Part shown: positions 13,051 to 25,850 of the stretch, in pieces
Layout of the letters: every line of letters starts with the position of its first letter
How positions within the stretch are numbered: the stretch's first letter is position 1
NCBI GenBank assembly: GCA_029891345.1
Contig: CM056993.1
Span: 224,077,924-224,141,923, forward strand
DNA: 64,000 nucleotides
Direction: 5' to 3'
Source of the DNA: Dryococelus australis
Lineage: Eukaryota; Arthropoda; Insecta; Phasmatodea; Phasmatidae
Notes under the pieces: model-generated
Told to the model about the DNA's origin: nothing
Seen by the model: the letters and a program-made list of their open reading frames with translations, nothing else
Database searches by the model: none
Position numbers and translations under genes: made by a program

Positions 13051-13276
13051 TAATTCAGTGGTCGTCTGTATCCTGACAGAAATGTGATCTAATACTGAAC
13101 ACTACTTCACACCAGTCAACTTTTCAAATATTCAATCAGTAAAACAATTTGAAAACATTAATTTTTACGTAAACTGGATGCGTCATTTTCCAAAGACCTA
13201 CAGTACATACTTTAAAGAACATTTCTTCCACACAGACCTATTTTTTTTACATGTTAATTTAACACTTTAACCCTAA

Positions 13277-13573
13277 CTTACAAATAAATATGAACTAGAA
13301 GTTGACAATACTTATGGTCAAGACTTCTTTAAAATTGCAGACAATGCAGTTTTCACTATTGGTGAGAATGGGTGTACGCAAACTTTAAACAAGTTCAAAG
13401 GAAAGTTCTTTGGAAAAGAAATGGAGAAATTATGATTAGATTTGACATGTGACGAGGAGCGAGCATCAATAAAAGGCCGCTCCAAAGATTGTATCGAAGA
13501 GATTAAGTTATGGGATAAATTTAGGGATGCTGGAGCTTTGCCGGAATACCCAACTGGCACCATGTGGCTATGA
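13277..13573 (+). pseudogene. Unrecognised coding-like fragment, one internal stop
   Basis: This is a plus-strand frame of about 98 codons with a protein-like composition, including DFFKIADNAVFTIGEN, LNKFKGKFFGKEMEKL, then a TGA at 13442-13444, then LDLTCDEERASIKGRSKD and ALPEYPTGTMWL before a stop at 13571-13573. The even amino-acid mix on both sides of one stop suggests decayed coding sequence rather than chance. I do not recognise the family and assign no function. The antisense 81-codon frame at 13318-13563 is probably its shadow. Confidence 0.35.
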
Positions 13574-13599
13574 GGCAGGGTACGAAATCAGGTTAAGCT

Positions 13600-16419
13600 A
13601 GTATGATTTGGCGCTTTACAGGTACAGTGCAGGTACAGCTACCCAGGCGACGTTTCAATACAGCAACTGTATTCTATAGTGCAGGTGTAACCGGTGTTGC
13701 TGGGGCTGCAGAAATTTCCTGGGGTCTTGTACTGACACAGGGCATAGAATAGCTGCAGTCAAGTGAGCAATCACTGGAGTAGGAGATAATTCAGACTGTC
13801 TCAAGTACTCAATAACACACACGGGGTATGTTGCAGGTACGGAGCGGAGCGCTCAGATGGTGAAAACAGATTGCGTGGTATAGGTAACTCTCTTGGCTCT
13901 TACAGGTGATGGAGAGCTTGCGCTGTTCTCTGGGTAGAAGGCTAGCTATTTGTTTCACTATTGAGTGTTGATACTCATGCACTCGACCTGATGCATCGAG
14001 TGTTGCTCTAACTTTTTCTTTAAGGCCCTTCCTTTTGATAAAAGGCATAAGGATGTGGCAATTACCCCACCATGATGCAGCACAACCACCGGTATTTGCC
14101 TGTATTGATGTTACGTATGTCACTGCTAGGGTGCTTGGCCTGATAACAGTCTTACCACTTAGGGGATACAGGTCCTCGGCGGAGACCGCTCTGAGGGGAG
14201 TAATCACTAAGATAACTTTGCAGCTTTACCTGTGTAAGACTCCTCCATTCTCACAATCCTGGGATTGGTGGGAAGGATGGCCGATACTAGTGAGTGATCT
14301 GTGCACAGGCAAAGTGTGCCTTGTTTGAGCAAAACCCAGTGGAATACTTGAGAACATTACAAGGGTAATTACAAGGTACTACGTCTACACAGAAGGGTAA
14401 TGAAGTTAAAGTTCACTCACGTTTTATTTTCAAGGAAAATGAGAACGTAGTGAGAGCACACTAGCTTTGAGCTAGCGGCACTGACTTCAAACCTCAAAAG
14501 CTATCGTTAGGGTGGTCGGTAGAGGTGACAGACTCAAAATAAGGTAATGCGTAGTGAGAATTGCTGTAGCAGAATCTCTTGCATTGTTGGCGTGTGTGTT
14601 GTAGGTTTGACATCACTGTATCGCTGACACGTGCTTGAGAAATTAAGTGGGTACGTGACAGGATGGTAGCCTTTAAATTCAAAAAGACTGGGAAAGGATA
14701 CATAGTAGCTGCAGGGGGTTGTAGGGCTGCGGGGTACGTAGCAGAATATCTCCTAACTGACGTAGCCTATTCTACCGCAAGCTTTGCTGATGTATACCGT
14801 AGACAGGAGATTGCTCCGAGCAGTGCATACTGGAACGACTGCCACAATACAAAAACTTAACGTAGTGAACAGGGGGTGTGTGTCTGAGCAACGCGTGCTG
14901 GGCACGACAGGGCGGATCCCTAGTGGCGAGCGCTGGGAATGAAGATTAGTCAATTTAACTAGGTCTGAGAAACACATGCTATACAACTAAAAAAATTGCT
15001 CGATCTAATCAGACCCCGAGTGGCGAGCGCTAGGGTTGAAGATTGGTATTAAGCTAAACTTAAATACAGGCTAATCAGTGCTGAGCAACGGGTGCTGGAA
15101 AAGATGACTGGTCTAGATACGTAGGCCATCTCAGCTTATATACTACTCGTGAGCCGGTGCCCAACTCTCATTGGCTGGCGCCACTAGGGCAAAGGGTGGT
15201 CGCTGAGCAGGCGGTGCGAATGTATGACTAGCCTCTGTGACATCACCGGTCGGCTGGAAGAGGATGCCAAACAAAAGACAAGTGATAATAATACTATTGC
15301 GATTTAGCGGGGAGATTGAACTTGCTTGTCTTCCTAGCATGGTTATGGTGGACTGGTGAATAATAAAATCTGCGAGGCAGACAGTACAATACTTATCCTA
15401 ATGTAATAAATTTATCCTTCAACTCTGTGCAAGGGACCTTAGTGATTGAGCTAAAGTCTGTAAAAATTACTTTTTAAAAAAGAGTTATGCATCAACTCGC
15501 CCCCTCTCTGCTGCGACTGAAGCTCATCCTTCAGGTCATGGGAAGGTGTAGTCTCCGCAAAGTACTAGCACACTTCCTCTATGGCCTCTGTCCGAACAGA
15601 TAAGATCAGATTACATCTCTGAGGAGATATAGAAGACGATGTGACAAGGAAACTACACTATTTCGCTCATCAGTCTTGACTACACAGCGATGCAAGAGCC
15701 TACCATCTGGGTCCAGAGGAAAGTGTACCAGAACTTGCAGGCAAGCCTGTCTTACGATTCTCCGGCACTTAACCAGACTAGCAATCTACAAGGCAGCCAG
15801 GGTTAGAGAACCCCCTCCTTGGAGAGGTAGAATGCATCTTCTCTACTAGTCTCAATATCAGTGGCTCTACTTGTCATCCTTTTGCCGAAACATAACATAT
15901 TCCCTTTCCTGTGATAACCACAGAGAAGCGAGAATAGTATTCTGCCCAACTTTAGCTAACTGAATAGCCTGATGCAAAAGTGCATTTTCACAAGTCTTGT
16001 CAACATTCCTCTTGGCCATCGTCTTCAGAGGGATAGGTGAACAACCAAAGATTCCTTTGCGGGAATGTGGTGCTGTTCCTACAAAAGCAATTTTCTCTCC
16101 TTCGCTTCTGTACTGCACACTGCTCTGTGCTCGGCAACTCGGGGTTGCTCCGCTCTCACATGACCTCGACCTTGCTACTTAACACATGGGGAGGTGGGGT
16201 GAAGGTCGTTCATATCACATCTGGCATCTAAGACACCTATTACATGGCCGGCGCAAAATAACAACAAAAATAAAAAGGGATACACTCACTGTCTCACTCA
16301 GACACAAACACTAATCCTTGCTCGCTCTCTTTCCGTTACCAGGATAAAAAACGGGAAAGAATTGCTCGTTTTCCAAACTGGCGTCAGGGCATATGCCATC
16401 GCTAGGCCCCCAATTTTGT
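13600..16419 (-). pseudogene. Remnants of a minus-strand LTR element interior
   Basis: Several minus-strand stretches read like degraded retroelement protein. At about 15650-15780 a frame contains RQACLQVLVHFPLDPDGRLL then HRCVVKTDERNSVVS. At 15867-16118 is an 83-codon frame with KRNVDKTCENALLHQAIQLA. At 13809-14207 is a 132-codon frame of unknown type. Reading in the same direction, a TGG-starting primer-site candidate sits at about 16397-16416, next to a possible LTR end at 16420. No catalytic motif was seen, so the class of LTR element is uncertain and the coding assignments are tentative. Confidence 0.35.
14880..15110. repeat. Interleaved direct repeats around AGTGGCGAGCGCT
   Basis: AGTGGCGAGCGCT followed by a TGAAGATT-like string occurs twice (about 14921-14951 and 15018-15045). 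CTGAGCAACG-GTGCTGG occurs twice (about 14885-14902 and 15091-15108). The arrangement suggests an old duplication of about 100-200 bp inside the degraded LTR element. Confidence 0.6.
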
Positions 16420-17683
16420 GGTAATCCGTGATAAAACGAAATAACACTGAAACAATATGTTAAAACATAAAATAACCCCAAATACACCCAAATGCACGAA
16501 ATCTCACAATATTGGGCAATTTCACTGGAAATTATAATTTCAAAATAATTGCATGCTAAAGTTTGCTTGAATAAATTATTAATTTATGCTTACATTAGAA
16601 ATTCAACATGTCCTAAATGTGCTTTTATAGATTACATATGTACAAACTACAAAAGTTCGTCACATCAACAGCGCGAAGCACAAACAAAATATAAACAACC
16701 ATAGCTGAAGTGAAGTTTTGACTAAATCTAAACAGCACGCCGCAGACAGTTACATTTATGGTCAACCAATCATCTGCTCATGCTCGTATTGATAGTGTTG
16801 CTGTTCTAACAAAATGCCAGTGCCCCAATATTATTACGGCCATCTTGTGAAACCTGAACAGCATGCTGCAAGCTATTCCAATACTCTGGCTGTTCTCTTT
16901 ACGTACGGCGCTAGCACAAATATTAATACGTATTTTTTCCGGCGCAAAATCTGTAGAAAGTTAACAAATGCTGTAGTGTATGAGAGTTTAGTGTTTTATA
17001 TTACTATTAATTATTCAACAGACATTTTTCACAGTTATGCATGTATGCATTTAAAACATATACAAATTTTTACAACCAGAGGGGAAAGCGATGTAGGCAG
17101 ACGTGCTGCTGGCTATCATTGATTGGTGAATACCCTTGTTTATTTTGGCAGTTGTTTTAGTAGAAAAAAATTGTAGGGTTAGGAAGTATGTGTTATTTTC
17201 GCATATACAAAGTGCATTTAGGCCTTTTTAAATAAGTTTTTTGTGTATACTACTTTATACATATATTTAGAAAAACAGCAAGCATTTTTTACACATTTTA
17301 ACATGCATTTCTTTAATACACACAAATTATTATTTTTATTCAGAATTATGTAATTTGAAGTCAAAAAATTAGATCCCAATTCCTTCAAATTAATGAGGGT
17401 TTACACCTACTTTTGCACTTGAGACTAAGATAAAATTAAACCAAAACTCATAAACGTTTCACAAAATGGACATAGGTACTAGACATACACATTAAATAAA
17501 CAAAGGAAAACATTCTTACGTGTTGCGTGGATGTGCGAGTTTCGATAGTATGGTTGGTACGTCTGCATTTACGGCCTTCACATGTTTTGGTTTTCTCAAA
17601 TTTCTGTTTCATTTCACAGTAACGCTGTACTGTTGATGTTAAATGAAATTTGCCTCTTTGAAGTAAAGTTTCTTACTTCTGCC
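16420..17683. other. AT-rich stretch; possible minus-strand 5' LTR at its left edge
   Basis: On the minus strand the sequence ending ...CCACA at 16420 is followed after AAAT by TGGGGGCCTAGCGATGGCAT, the layout of an LTR end plus tRNA primer-binding site. If so, an LTR would occupy part of this stretch, but I could not find its other end or a second copy. A 102-codon plus-strand frame at 16814-17122 is unrecognised. The rest is AT-rich and featureless. Confidence 0.35.
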
Positions 17684-19315
17684 ATGCCAAAAACAAAAGT
17701 AACCGTAAGCGATTGAGCAAAAGAATTTCAAAATGACGGGATTGAAGAGAGTGATAAAATTTTAACGTGCAAGTTCTGCAGCTGTAGGCTTAACTCCGAA
17801 AGACATGATACACTCATTAAATACATTGCGAGCAAGATATATAAGAATGCAAGACAGAAATGATCAGTTAAACTACAAGTATCCATTGCAGCGAGTATGA
17901 CATTAGCTAAAAAAGCACAAGACAACAGGGAAGAATTTGTACTTAAAAAAACAGATGCATTTGAGTCTGCTAATATAGCAGTCAAAAAGCTAGATGATCC
18001 CAAACTTCGCAAGTGGTTTCATGAGCATGTCAAAGGTGGCGGTAATCTACCAACATCCGATTGGCTACGTATCAAATACATACCAATGGTAGCCGAGAAA
18101 AAAAAAAAGGAAGATACCAAATCAGCAGTGAGAAATACACTAACTGCTATTATGTGTGATGAAACTACCGGTAAAGGAGGACAGTGTGTTTTTAATATTA
18201 TATTTAAAACTGTAGAACCATCTGCAACAGAGTTAATATTTCTAGCTGCATCTGTAGTCTTAGACTCTACAAATGGAACATCATGTTCTCAGGCAATAAT
18301 TGATATTCTACACAAGTATGAGGTAGGTTATGAACAAATTGTAGTATTTGTTACACATTCCGCATGCTACATGAAAAAAATGTGCCGCAACACTACAGGG
18401 TTTGTTTAGGGAACACTTACTTCATGTGCAATGCTGGGGCACAAGCTTCATCTGGTTGATGTTGTGTTGCAAACAAATTTAGAAGAATTAAATACTGTTG
18501 TTGTGAAAGTAAAAAATGCTGTCCTTAACACAAAACAACGAAAAAATTGGTTTCAGTCGGTTGATTATTTAAACTAACAGTTGCACAATGTACAAGGTTT
18601 TCTTAAAGGTATCTGTGAAGAAAATAGTGGGGTTATGTTCTTGGAAGAAATGACCCAAGAGGAGATCAGTAATGCAAAACTACAGACCTTATTTATTTCG
18701 CAGAACTGCTCATCTTTGGTCGGCTTACTTACTATCCTTGAAGGGTCAGCCTAAACAACAGCTTATGTTTTGTCATCAAAACTAAGTGACATAAAAACAA
18801 AATTTAATATTTTGAGTACTGGTGTTTTTTATCTAGGGTAAATGACAGTTTGGCCAGACTAGGTGCAGTGAAAGAAAAAATGCAAAGCAATGCCTGAGGT
18901 TGGCTGCAGTGATCCAGGTTCAAAAACATTTGAAGCCATTGGCAGTTTTTTTAATCCTAGGAGTGTGTGTCGACTCAGCACTGAAAACAAAAACTTGCAA
19001 AAAACCATCCGCAACTTACATTCATTATCTCAGCTTCCTTTGTATGTTTTCTTACATGGATTTGCAACTTCAAAAAAGTAGTAAGTAGAAGAAGAGTTCT
19101 CATCACCAGTAGCCAGCCAAGTGGATGTGAAAATTCTTTACTCACTCAGAGGAGACTATGGTGAAATTAGTAAGGTATGCCTAAGAGCAGTCTGATTTCC
19201 AACAACTAATGTTGATTCAGAAAGTTAATTTTCAAAATACTCTCTTGTAGTTACTGACAGAAGGCAAAGTCTCACACTAGAAAATGTAGAACGCCAGACA
19301 AACATTTCATTTTAG
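17684..19315 (+). pseudogene. hAT-superfamily transposase pseudogene
   Basis: The decayed frame starts at ATG 17684. An N-terminal zinc-finger-like segment has CKFCSCRLNSERHD (about 17769-17810). The longest intact piece (17897-18409, 170 codons) includes FHEHVKGGGNLPTSDWLR, then ATSAIMCDET-type catalytic-core sequence (here LTAIMCDETTGKGGQCVFN), then SVVLDSTNGTSCSQAII. After frameshifts come MLGHKLHLVDVVLQTN (18430s) and, at 19205-19315, the C-terminal dimerisation motif region FSKYSLVVTDRRQSL followed by LENVERQTNISF and a stop. Multiple stops and frameshifts mean it cannot make transposase. The layout matches the CGGBP1-like hAT group of arthropods. Confidence 0.85.
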
Positions 19316-20620
19316 AATTTTAATAAGTGTTCATAACTGCAAGTGGTTTGTAAGTAGAACTGTGTATTTCCTTTGTTTTTTACATAAAAAATTATTAAAT
19401 GTTTAATCTGTGGTCTTGTGAAATTCACGATTTTTGATGAAAAATGAAATTAATAACACAGAAGTCTTAATTTTATAACAACGAAATGTAGTGAAAACAC
19501 CACCATAAAATCTTGCCCCAGCCATCGCATTCCTTTTTTGTCTCGAATGACTGGCATGTTTTTGTTTCTCTTACAGGGATTACAGCAATGTTTCAGAGCC
19601 TCACATTTAACGTTTATTTGCAAACACACAAACACACAAGTGACTCGCAAGGCATATGATTGGCACGCATAAAATACAACTGGGGTAGGAAAAACCATTT
19701 GACAGGCTGTCCTAAGTGTCACCATTGTTAAACACTTCACTCTCTACTCTTTTATCTGCTGCAGCAATACTGTGGCTGGCTACACAGAAGATTTGCAAAA
19801 CCTATTGTCGCACAGCTGGCTTATTTTACGTCTTTACTACTTCACACAATCTATGGGGTGAAAAGAGTACAAGCGCTTTCAGACCTGTCTCTTGTTGAGA
19901 ACTGTTCATAGAGTGAAGTGGCAGGGGAATATTTACAAGAGAGTGCTGTCACCACTACAGTAATAATATTTAAACACACATATTTTTCATTTTCTTTTGC
20001 AAAAAAAAATCTTTTCTCAGTACAGAAAATCAAGTTTGCTTTTCTTCTTGCAGCTGTCTTCGAATTTAAATCACACAGCAAAAATTACTTCTCTGCCTTC
20101 TCCCAATGGAGTTTAGTCTGGCAGTTAATTACTGGTTTATTGAAAGCGTCTTTATTATTCAATATTTTGCTGTTTAGCTTTCTTTCAAAGTCTTTCATAT
20201 TTGGTACATGTAAACAAAGCACTTGGAAAATTACAATACTGGTTATTTACACAGCTCTCTTCTCGCAACCTGCTCTCTCTCACTGTTAATCCATGGTTGC
20301 TACTTAGCCGATCCTTCTGATTTTACATTTATGTTACACATCTTTTGTTTTCTTTCAGCAAACAAATAAAATAGCTAAAAAGGTTTTATGCACAGGTTGA
20401 CCTAGGTTGTGGGAGACTCTACTGTCTTTACAACCTCTTGATGTATCTTGACACACCAATCTGTTAAAAACATCGCATATGAGAGTTCTGGATGTTTAAG
20501 TACCACTGTTTACTTTTACAGGCTCTGCATGAGTAAAAGCCCACTACTAAGGACAATTCAACTTTTTCATCACACTGATGACTCTAGAACGATTGCTGCA
20601 TGGTGCCATCTGCTTGTCAG
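19316..20620. other. No recognised gene
   Basis: Frames of 60-123 codons (for example 19918-20289 plus and 19450-19740 minus) overlap on opposite strands, are rich in Phe, Ser and Lys, and show no domain that I know. No inverted terminal repeat that would close the hAT element was recognised. Confidence 0.4.
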
Positions 20621-22115
20621 CTAGGGACCGGCTGAGGTGTCCTGATGCGTAGAGTGACTCCGCCTACTAGGACGCCCCCGTTTCTTTGGAGAGATGTGCA
20701 GGGTGCGTGGCAACTGAAATGCTGTAGACGGCATCTCCAGGGCATCTCTTTGGAGTGACCTGGTGCGATGTGGGCTCAACAGGCTGCACACTTGTAAGCG
20801 GTCTGCTGAGTGGGAAGCTGCCATCTTTCAGTGGCTGGCTGCTGATGTCAGTACCCAACTGACTGGTCACACTACCAGCTCGGAGCTGTAGCATGTGGGT
20901 GGCTCGGCCCGAAAAAGGAGTGGCCCGTGCCACCATGCCGGGCTGAGGTGGCTGGATGTAGGGTGTGACCAGTAATGCCCCTCCAGTTGTCAGGTCCTCG
21001 ATGATGGCAGGATCTGCATTCTCCTCTCGGGTGGGAGGCAAGATGCTCTGCGGGTTTACCAGCTGTAGCGGCAGGCTCAGGCTCTCGTTCTCACTGCTGC
21101 AATGTAGTCTCAGGCTCACTGGCTACACTGGCATGCTATTGACTGCAGGTCCGAAGTGGGGAAGTGGCGCGTCCTCTAGCTGATACCCCACAGCGTCCGT
21201 CATGGTTGGTACTATCGGAACTGTCTCAGATTACTGTTTACAACAGAAGCATTTGGACTAACTACAGAAACCTTAGTAATAATTTCCCCGGGAGTTTTTA
21301 CACTTGGAATGATACTATCTACCTGTGGCAGCTCCGAGTACTCGAACAGTACAGCCTCCTCGCTGTGTGCTGGCTGTGTTGTCGTGGTGGTGAGCAGGCC
21401 CATCAAAGGTGGCAGAACCTCGTGTCCACTGATTGCTCTGAATGTCGTCCTAGACTGGGACGGTGGTTGCTCTGCAGGTGTTGTTTTGTCAATGTTCGTC
21501 GCTGTAGATTCCTTGCAGATGATGCTCCCTGAAGCTGGCATAGCAGTCCATCGTGATGTAGATGTCGCTGACAATCTGACGGAGCTGGCTATCATGGTGT
21601 TCTTGAAGGTGGCAGGCGGTCGAAGGCGCTGTTGGCTGGATGTCCTCTCTTCCGGGCTCCAAGATACTTCAGTTATCAAAGGGGTCCACTTGTCCGTTGG
21701 CGAACAAACTTCCTTCTAAACTCTATTGGGATGGACGGTATAGTCCGTACTGAAGTTCCTCCCATGTTTCATTGTTGGGTACCCTGTTCCCAATTGAACC
21801 TGAGGAGTAGTCCTGGGTTACCTAGGTTTCATCTTCGACTATACTGGCGACATGGTATTGAGGTTCTTCCTGACCAGTAGCTGTGATGTATCTTCCCCTT
21901 CCATTGTCGGAGGCTTCTGAAGGTAATGCAAGCATGTCATACCGAGTGAAAGCCGGTGCATTATCGGAGTAAGGACGTAATTGGCCTCTGGTGGCTTTCC
22001 TTATTTTCCCTCGTGCGTCTTCAACCCAATATACATTTTCTTGACGTCCGGTGACTTTATAGAGGCCTTCCCAGTTGCCCGCCAATCCTGCGCTGAACTT
22101 TTCTCCCATTTTTAT
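20600..22115 (-). pseudogene. LTR-retrotransposon pol C-terminus with Pro/Ser-rich tail, minus strand
   Basis: The 95-codon minus frame at 21822-22109 has NWEGLYKVTGR followed by YWVEDARGK and ATRGQLRPY. That is the pattern of the integrase C-terminal module of Ty3/gypsy-like elements (kl.p.W.GPYkV, then vy.v....g...r.h..qLrpy), with GLY in place of GPY. Downstream on the minus strand, three overlapping frames (21212-21679, 20667-21119 and 20621-20824) give a Pro/Ser/Thr-rich tail split by frameshifts. The upstream pol domains are absent; AT-rich DNA with a CA microsatellite begins just above. This is a truncated, broken element. Confidence 0.6.
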
Positions 22116-22797
22116 TGTATTTATTAGCTAAACTGTATTCACAGATAATGTACAGCTCTTACTAAACTCTAAATAAAGTTTTATAAGGTTAGAAGATGTA
22201 TTTTATTGATGTACATGTCAGGAACTGCAACTATCGAGATCCCGTATGTATGGACATTTTTTTGGAAGTTCCCTGAATAACGATAGATTGATAATTCCCT
22301 CTCCCTCTCCCCTCTATCTCTACACACATGCACACACACACACACACACACACACACTTTTTTGTTATAAAGTGGCCTTTTTATAATTTCCACACACTTC
22401 ACTTCATTTACAAATATTCCTCATCACATTAGAGTTAAAAGACACTTACTATTTTATCAGTTTAATGCTTGGTAGAAGTAAATTAAAATCTAAAAGTAGA
22501 TGCTTCAATTTGGATAACTTAATTGCCAGTCAATAATTTTTCAATAAAAGTCACATTCCTCTTTTTTTCACAGTCTGATTAAATTTTACCATCAGTGACC
22601 CAGTCATCTATGATTGGAATACTTACATTGTATATAACATACTTTAAATATAACTGAAATTCAAAACCTATCCATTTTATACGTTCTGCACCTCTTACGC
22701 CACCACCAAGATGTAGCTACACATGCCAGTCAAACTATTAACTGGTTGCAGCACCTTGAATTAAAATCTACTTCATGTAACAAGAACATACAATTAC
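22116..22797. other. AT-rich spacer with CA microsatellite
   Basis: Noncoding and AT-rich. A (CA)n run occupies about 22325-22358, next to a CTCTCCCTCTCCCCTCT pyrimidine tract. Nothing else was recognised. Confidence 0.6.
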
Positions 22798-22801
22798 AGT
22801 G
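22798..22801. other. Left target-site duplication AGTG
   Basis: AGTG directly precedes the TG of the left LTR and recurs directly after the CA of the right LTR at 34833-34836. A 4-6 bp duplication is normal for Ty3/gypsy integration. Confidence 0.75.
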
Positions 22802-23437
22802 TGCTGCCGCTGACCCCTGCAAGGGTTGCTAAGCTGCGAGCTGAGGCAAGGCACGAAGCAACCTCATCCAGCCAAGTCGTCGTCGTAGAATAACAAATTC
22901 CGGAAGATTGAGTGCGAGGTCAGGAAGGGACTATAAAAGCTCGGAGCAATGGTGGTTCTGGACGCCATCTTGCCACCGTTGCCGGAGGCTCTGCCCGTGT
23001 CCTGCCAGACGAGAGAACCACCTCCCATGGTCCGACTTCATCACCTGACGAGCCCGCAGTGGAGAGAGTTACATTGATACGTCGTCATCTAGAGGATAAT
23101 TATATTCCCTGGCAGTGCGACTGAAGGCACTTCAGGGCTCGGGACAAGTGAAGGCATTTAAGCTGCATCCGAGCAGCATACCGTCTTTCTAGCTTAAAGC
23201 TAATTGTAAATTAATAAAGGCATGAGCACCTCTTTGAGTGAATATTAGACGTAATCCAGATTTCCTGCAGCCGAGTAACTTGTTGTATTCAATTGATTTG
23301 ATAAACACTACTTGAAGCCCACTTGTACTGATTAGAGTTGAATAAAAGTAGTATTTTGTATTTGAATGCTTTTCCATCTAGCTACCCTTATCCCCCTAGT
23401 AATGCGTGACCTTCTCCCTTCACGACAGGCCACAGCA
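22802..23437 (+). repeat. 5' LTR of the gypsy element
   Basis: It begins TGCTGCC and ends CACAGCA. A TATA-type box (CTATAAAAGC) lies at 22931-22940 and AATAAAG-type polyadenylation signals near 23212 and 23340, the expected U3-R-U5 order. The partner is at 34199-34832. Confidence 0.85.
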
Positions 23438-23932
23438 AATGGTGGAGGCGCTTTCGCTTTTCCACCCTTCCCTTTCAGCTTGGAATTGCAATAAAGTATA
23501 GACAAATAACAGAGGAATTCGTAAAGACGTTTAGTGCCGTCCACCTGCACACAGGGTTAGAATTCCCTCGAGCAGTCCGGGTCAACGATTCCGCTGTAGT
23601 AAAGGATAGTAAAAAAGTAAGCACTCATTCACAGTGTTGTGTGTTGTACTATTCAGCAGGAAATTGCGATCGCACCAAAGCAAGCAAGCAGGAATTGCCA
23701 TGTTGCAAATAGCTGCTCGGCCATACAGTCGCCCAGTATATTCAGTAGTGTTATGTGTGTGTGAGCTTGGCTTATAAATTAATGCATGCTTAATCACGAT
23801 TCCGCTTTTCGGACCGATTGTATGTTGCTTAAAATAATTCCACAGAGAATATGGAAAAGTAAATACTAGCAAGCTTTGTGTGTGTGTATGTTAATTATTA
23901 AGGCCACATTACATTACACTAACACGCAGACA
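23438..23932 (+). other. 5' untranslated leader of the gypsy element
   Basis: About 500 bp between the left LTR and the first gag ATG, with no long frame in gag orientation. Minus-strand frames at 23332-23550 and 23582-23872 are taken as chance. Confidence 0.5.
23440..23457 (+). other. Candidate primer-binding site
   Basis: TGGTGGAGGCGCTTTCGC starts two bases after the left LTR. A TGG start just inside the 5' LTR is what a site complementary to a tRNA 3' CCA end should look like. Which tRNA it matches was not determined. Confidence 0.6.
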
Positions 23933-25850
23933 TGAGCAAAGCAGAAATATGAACTTCTAAGAAATTAACAAAATTGATCAAAACAGTAACAATTAACACA
24001 AGTGAAGCCGAGCGTGCATTAGAAGAACAAAATCAATTAACCAGACAGATTACAACATTACCAGAAAACTTAAACACATTATTCACATAACAAGCGTCGG
24101 CACTTGATAACTCATTTTCTGACACCAGCGAATACACCATATACAAAACTAGTGCCAGCGGGTATCTGCGACCCTGCCCATTAAACACGAGTACACTAAC
24201 ATAAACGAAAACATCACAAAACACCAGTATGTTAACACAACCGATAACACAGTCCCCCCACAGCAACAACAGAACATTCAAATACCACAGTACATTCTCA
24301 AACACCCAAAACCCATCCCCACATTTGCAGGTGATAATCATGAAAATGTGGAAGAATTCCTGGACACTGACAACACAGCAAGTGACATTAACAGCTGGAC
24401 AGAAATTGAGAAACGTAGACATTTGAAATTTACTTATAAGGTACAGCCAAACGAGTCTATGAGAACGTATACTATACTATTGGACAGGACATTACATGGC
24501 AACAAATTGAAAATAAACTGAGAACAACATTCACTCCCATTGACTACACTGACAAATACAAACAACTCTTCACAGCAAAACACAAAAACAGAATGAAAGC
24601 TGCCTGGCACATGTAGAAACCCTTACTATCTACTAAAACAAAGGCAACCCACACCTGCCAGAGGCCGAGTTTGTAAAGATAATATGGAAATCTTTATTGC
24701 CCAAAGTTGCCGAAAAATTAATACCTCTCCAGAATAATACACTCAAGCAACTAACAAACAACATTAAAAACATTGAATTGGGAATATTAGGTGTGAACAA
24801 CCCAAAGTCACAGACCAGGCCAAATTGAAAGAAGAAAAATCTAGGTTATAATTAGAGATACAACAACTGACACATTCAGAAGAAAACATCCACACGCTAT
24901 CGCGAAACAACTGTAAAACACATGTAAAGACATTTCACCAACAATACAGACACACCACCCAAAGAATCACCCCAATCTACATTACAGATGATCACAATGA
25001 GCATTCTTACAGGACACAGTACAGGGAAAATTACAGAAGCCCACCCTACAAACAGAAGTTCCCGTACGCCAACATCAATCAGACAGACCCCTTAAGGGTA
25101 GCACGCAGAAGTCAGCAATGGCCACAGAGCATTGTACGCAGGGAATATTTCCAAAACCATAGGTACAGTCAGGCAGGGTCCTTGAGACGTACAGAAAAAC
25201 CAGACACAACCGTGGAAAGATGAACGTACGTTACCCCACCACACTAACAAAAGTAATACAGGCACAGTTAGGGGCAAAAATAACGAGTTTCAGAAACCAA
25301 TTAAGGAGAGCTAATGTGTATAACGAGAAGTTAAAGTAAAGCGCATAAATAATGCCTGCGAGGCACTATTTAGTAAGGAGTACCCATGCGCACAAACGCG
25401 GGCATTGCAAAGTTTAATTCCCGAGCTGAAAACTTTCAGCTACCACAGAAACAAAAATTCAAGTTAAACAGAACTGTTTAAAACATGAAAACACGGAAAA
25501 CTGGTCATCTTGCATTTGGTTCAAAAAAATTTAATGCAGGTCAGGAGCGAACAAGCGTAACACTAACACTGACACCACACACAAGGACACGGTCTCATGT
25601 AAACATAACACGGCGCCCGGGAAAACAGAGAAGGTACACATCACGGAAGCGGCGGGGCATGCCGAGGTCGGGCCCATGGAATGCACGAGTCACCGCAATT
25701 GTGTCAGCGCCTGCACGGCCTTCATAGAACCGTGGTCGCTGGCGGCCATGACGTGTGCGCTATGTATGTACCAGGGTCACCGAGCCACAGAATGCCCGCT
25801 CTTTCCAAATCAAGCACACCCATTTAAGACAGACATAAGTGAGTGATTCA
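23933..25850 (+). pseudogene. gag pseudogene with CCHC zinc knuckle
   Basis: Gag is the structural protein that packages retroelement RNA. The frame opens with ATG at 23933 and meets a stop after six codons. Beyond it run degraded gag segments: a Glu/Gln-rich coiled-coil-like part (EAERALEEQNQLTRQITTL) and the retrotransposon-gag core around PTFAGDNHENVEEFLD (about 24318-24365), followed by INSWTEIEKRRHLKFTYKVQ. Near the end, CALCMYQGHRATEC (25754-25795) is a perfect C-x2-C-x4-H-x4-C nucleocapsid knuckle. Many stops and frameshifts lie between these pieces. The second gypsy element at 59 kb has a related gag core. Confidence 0.75.
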
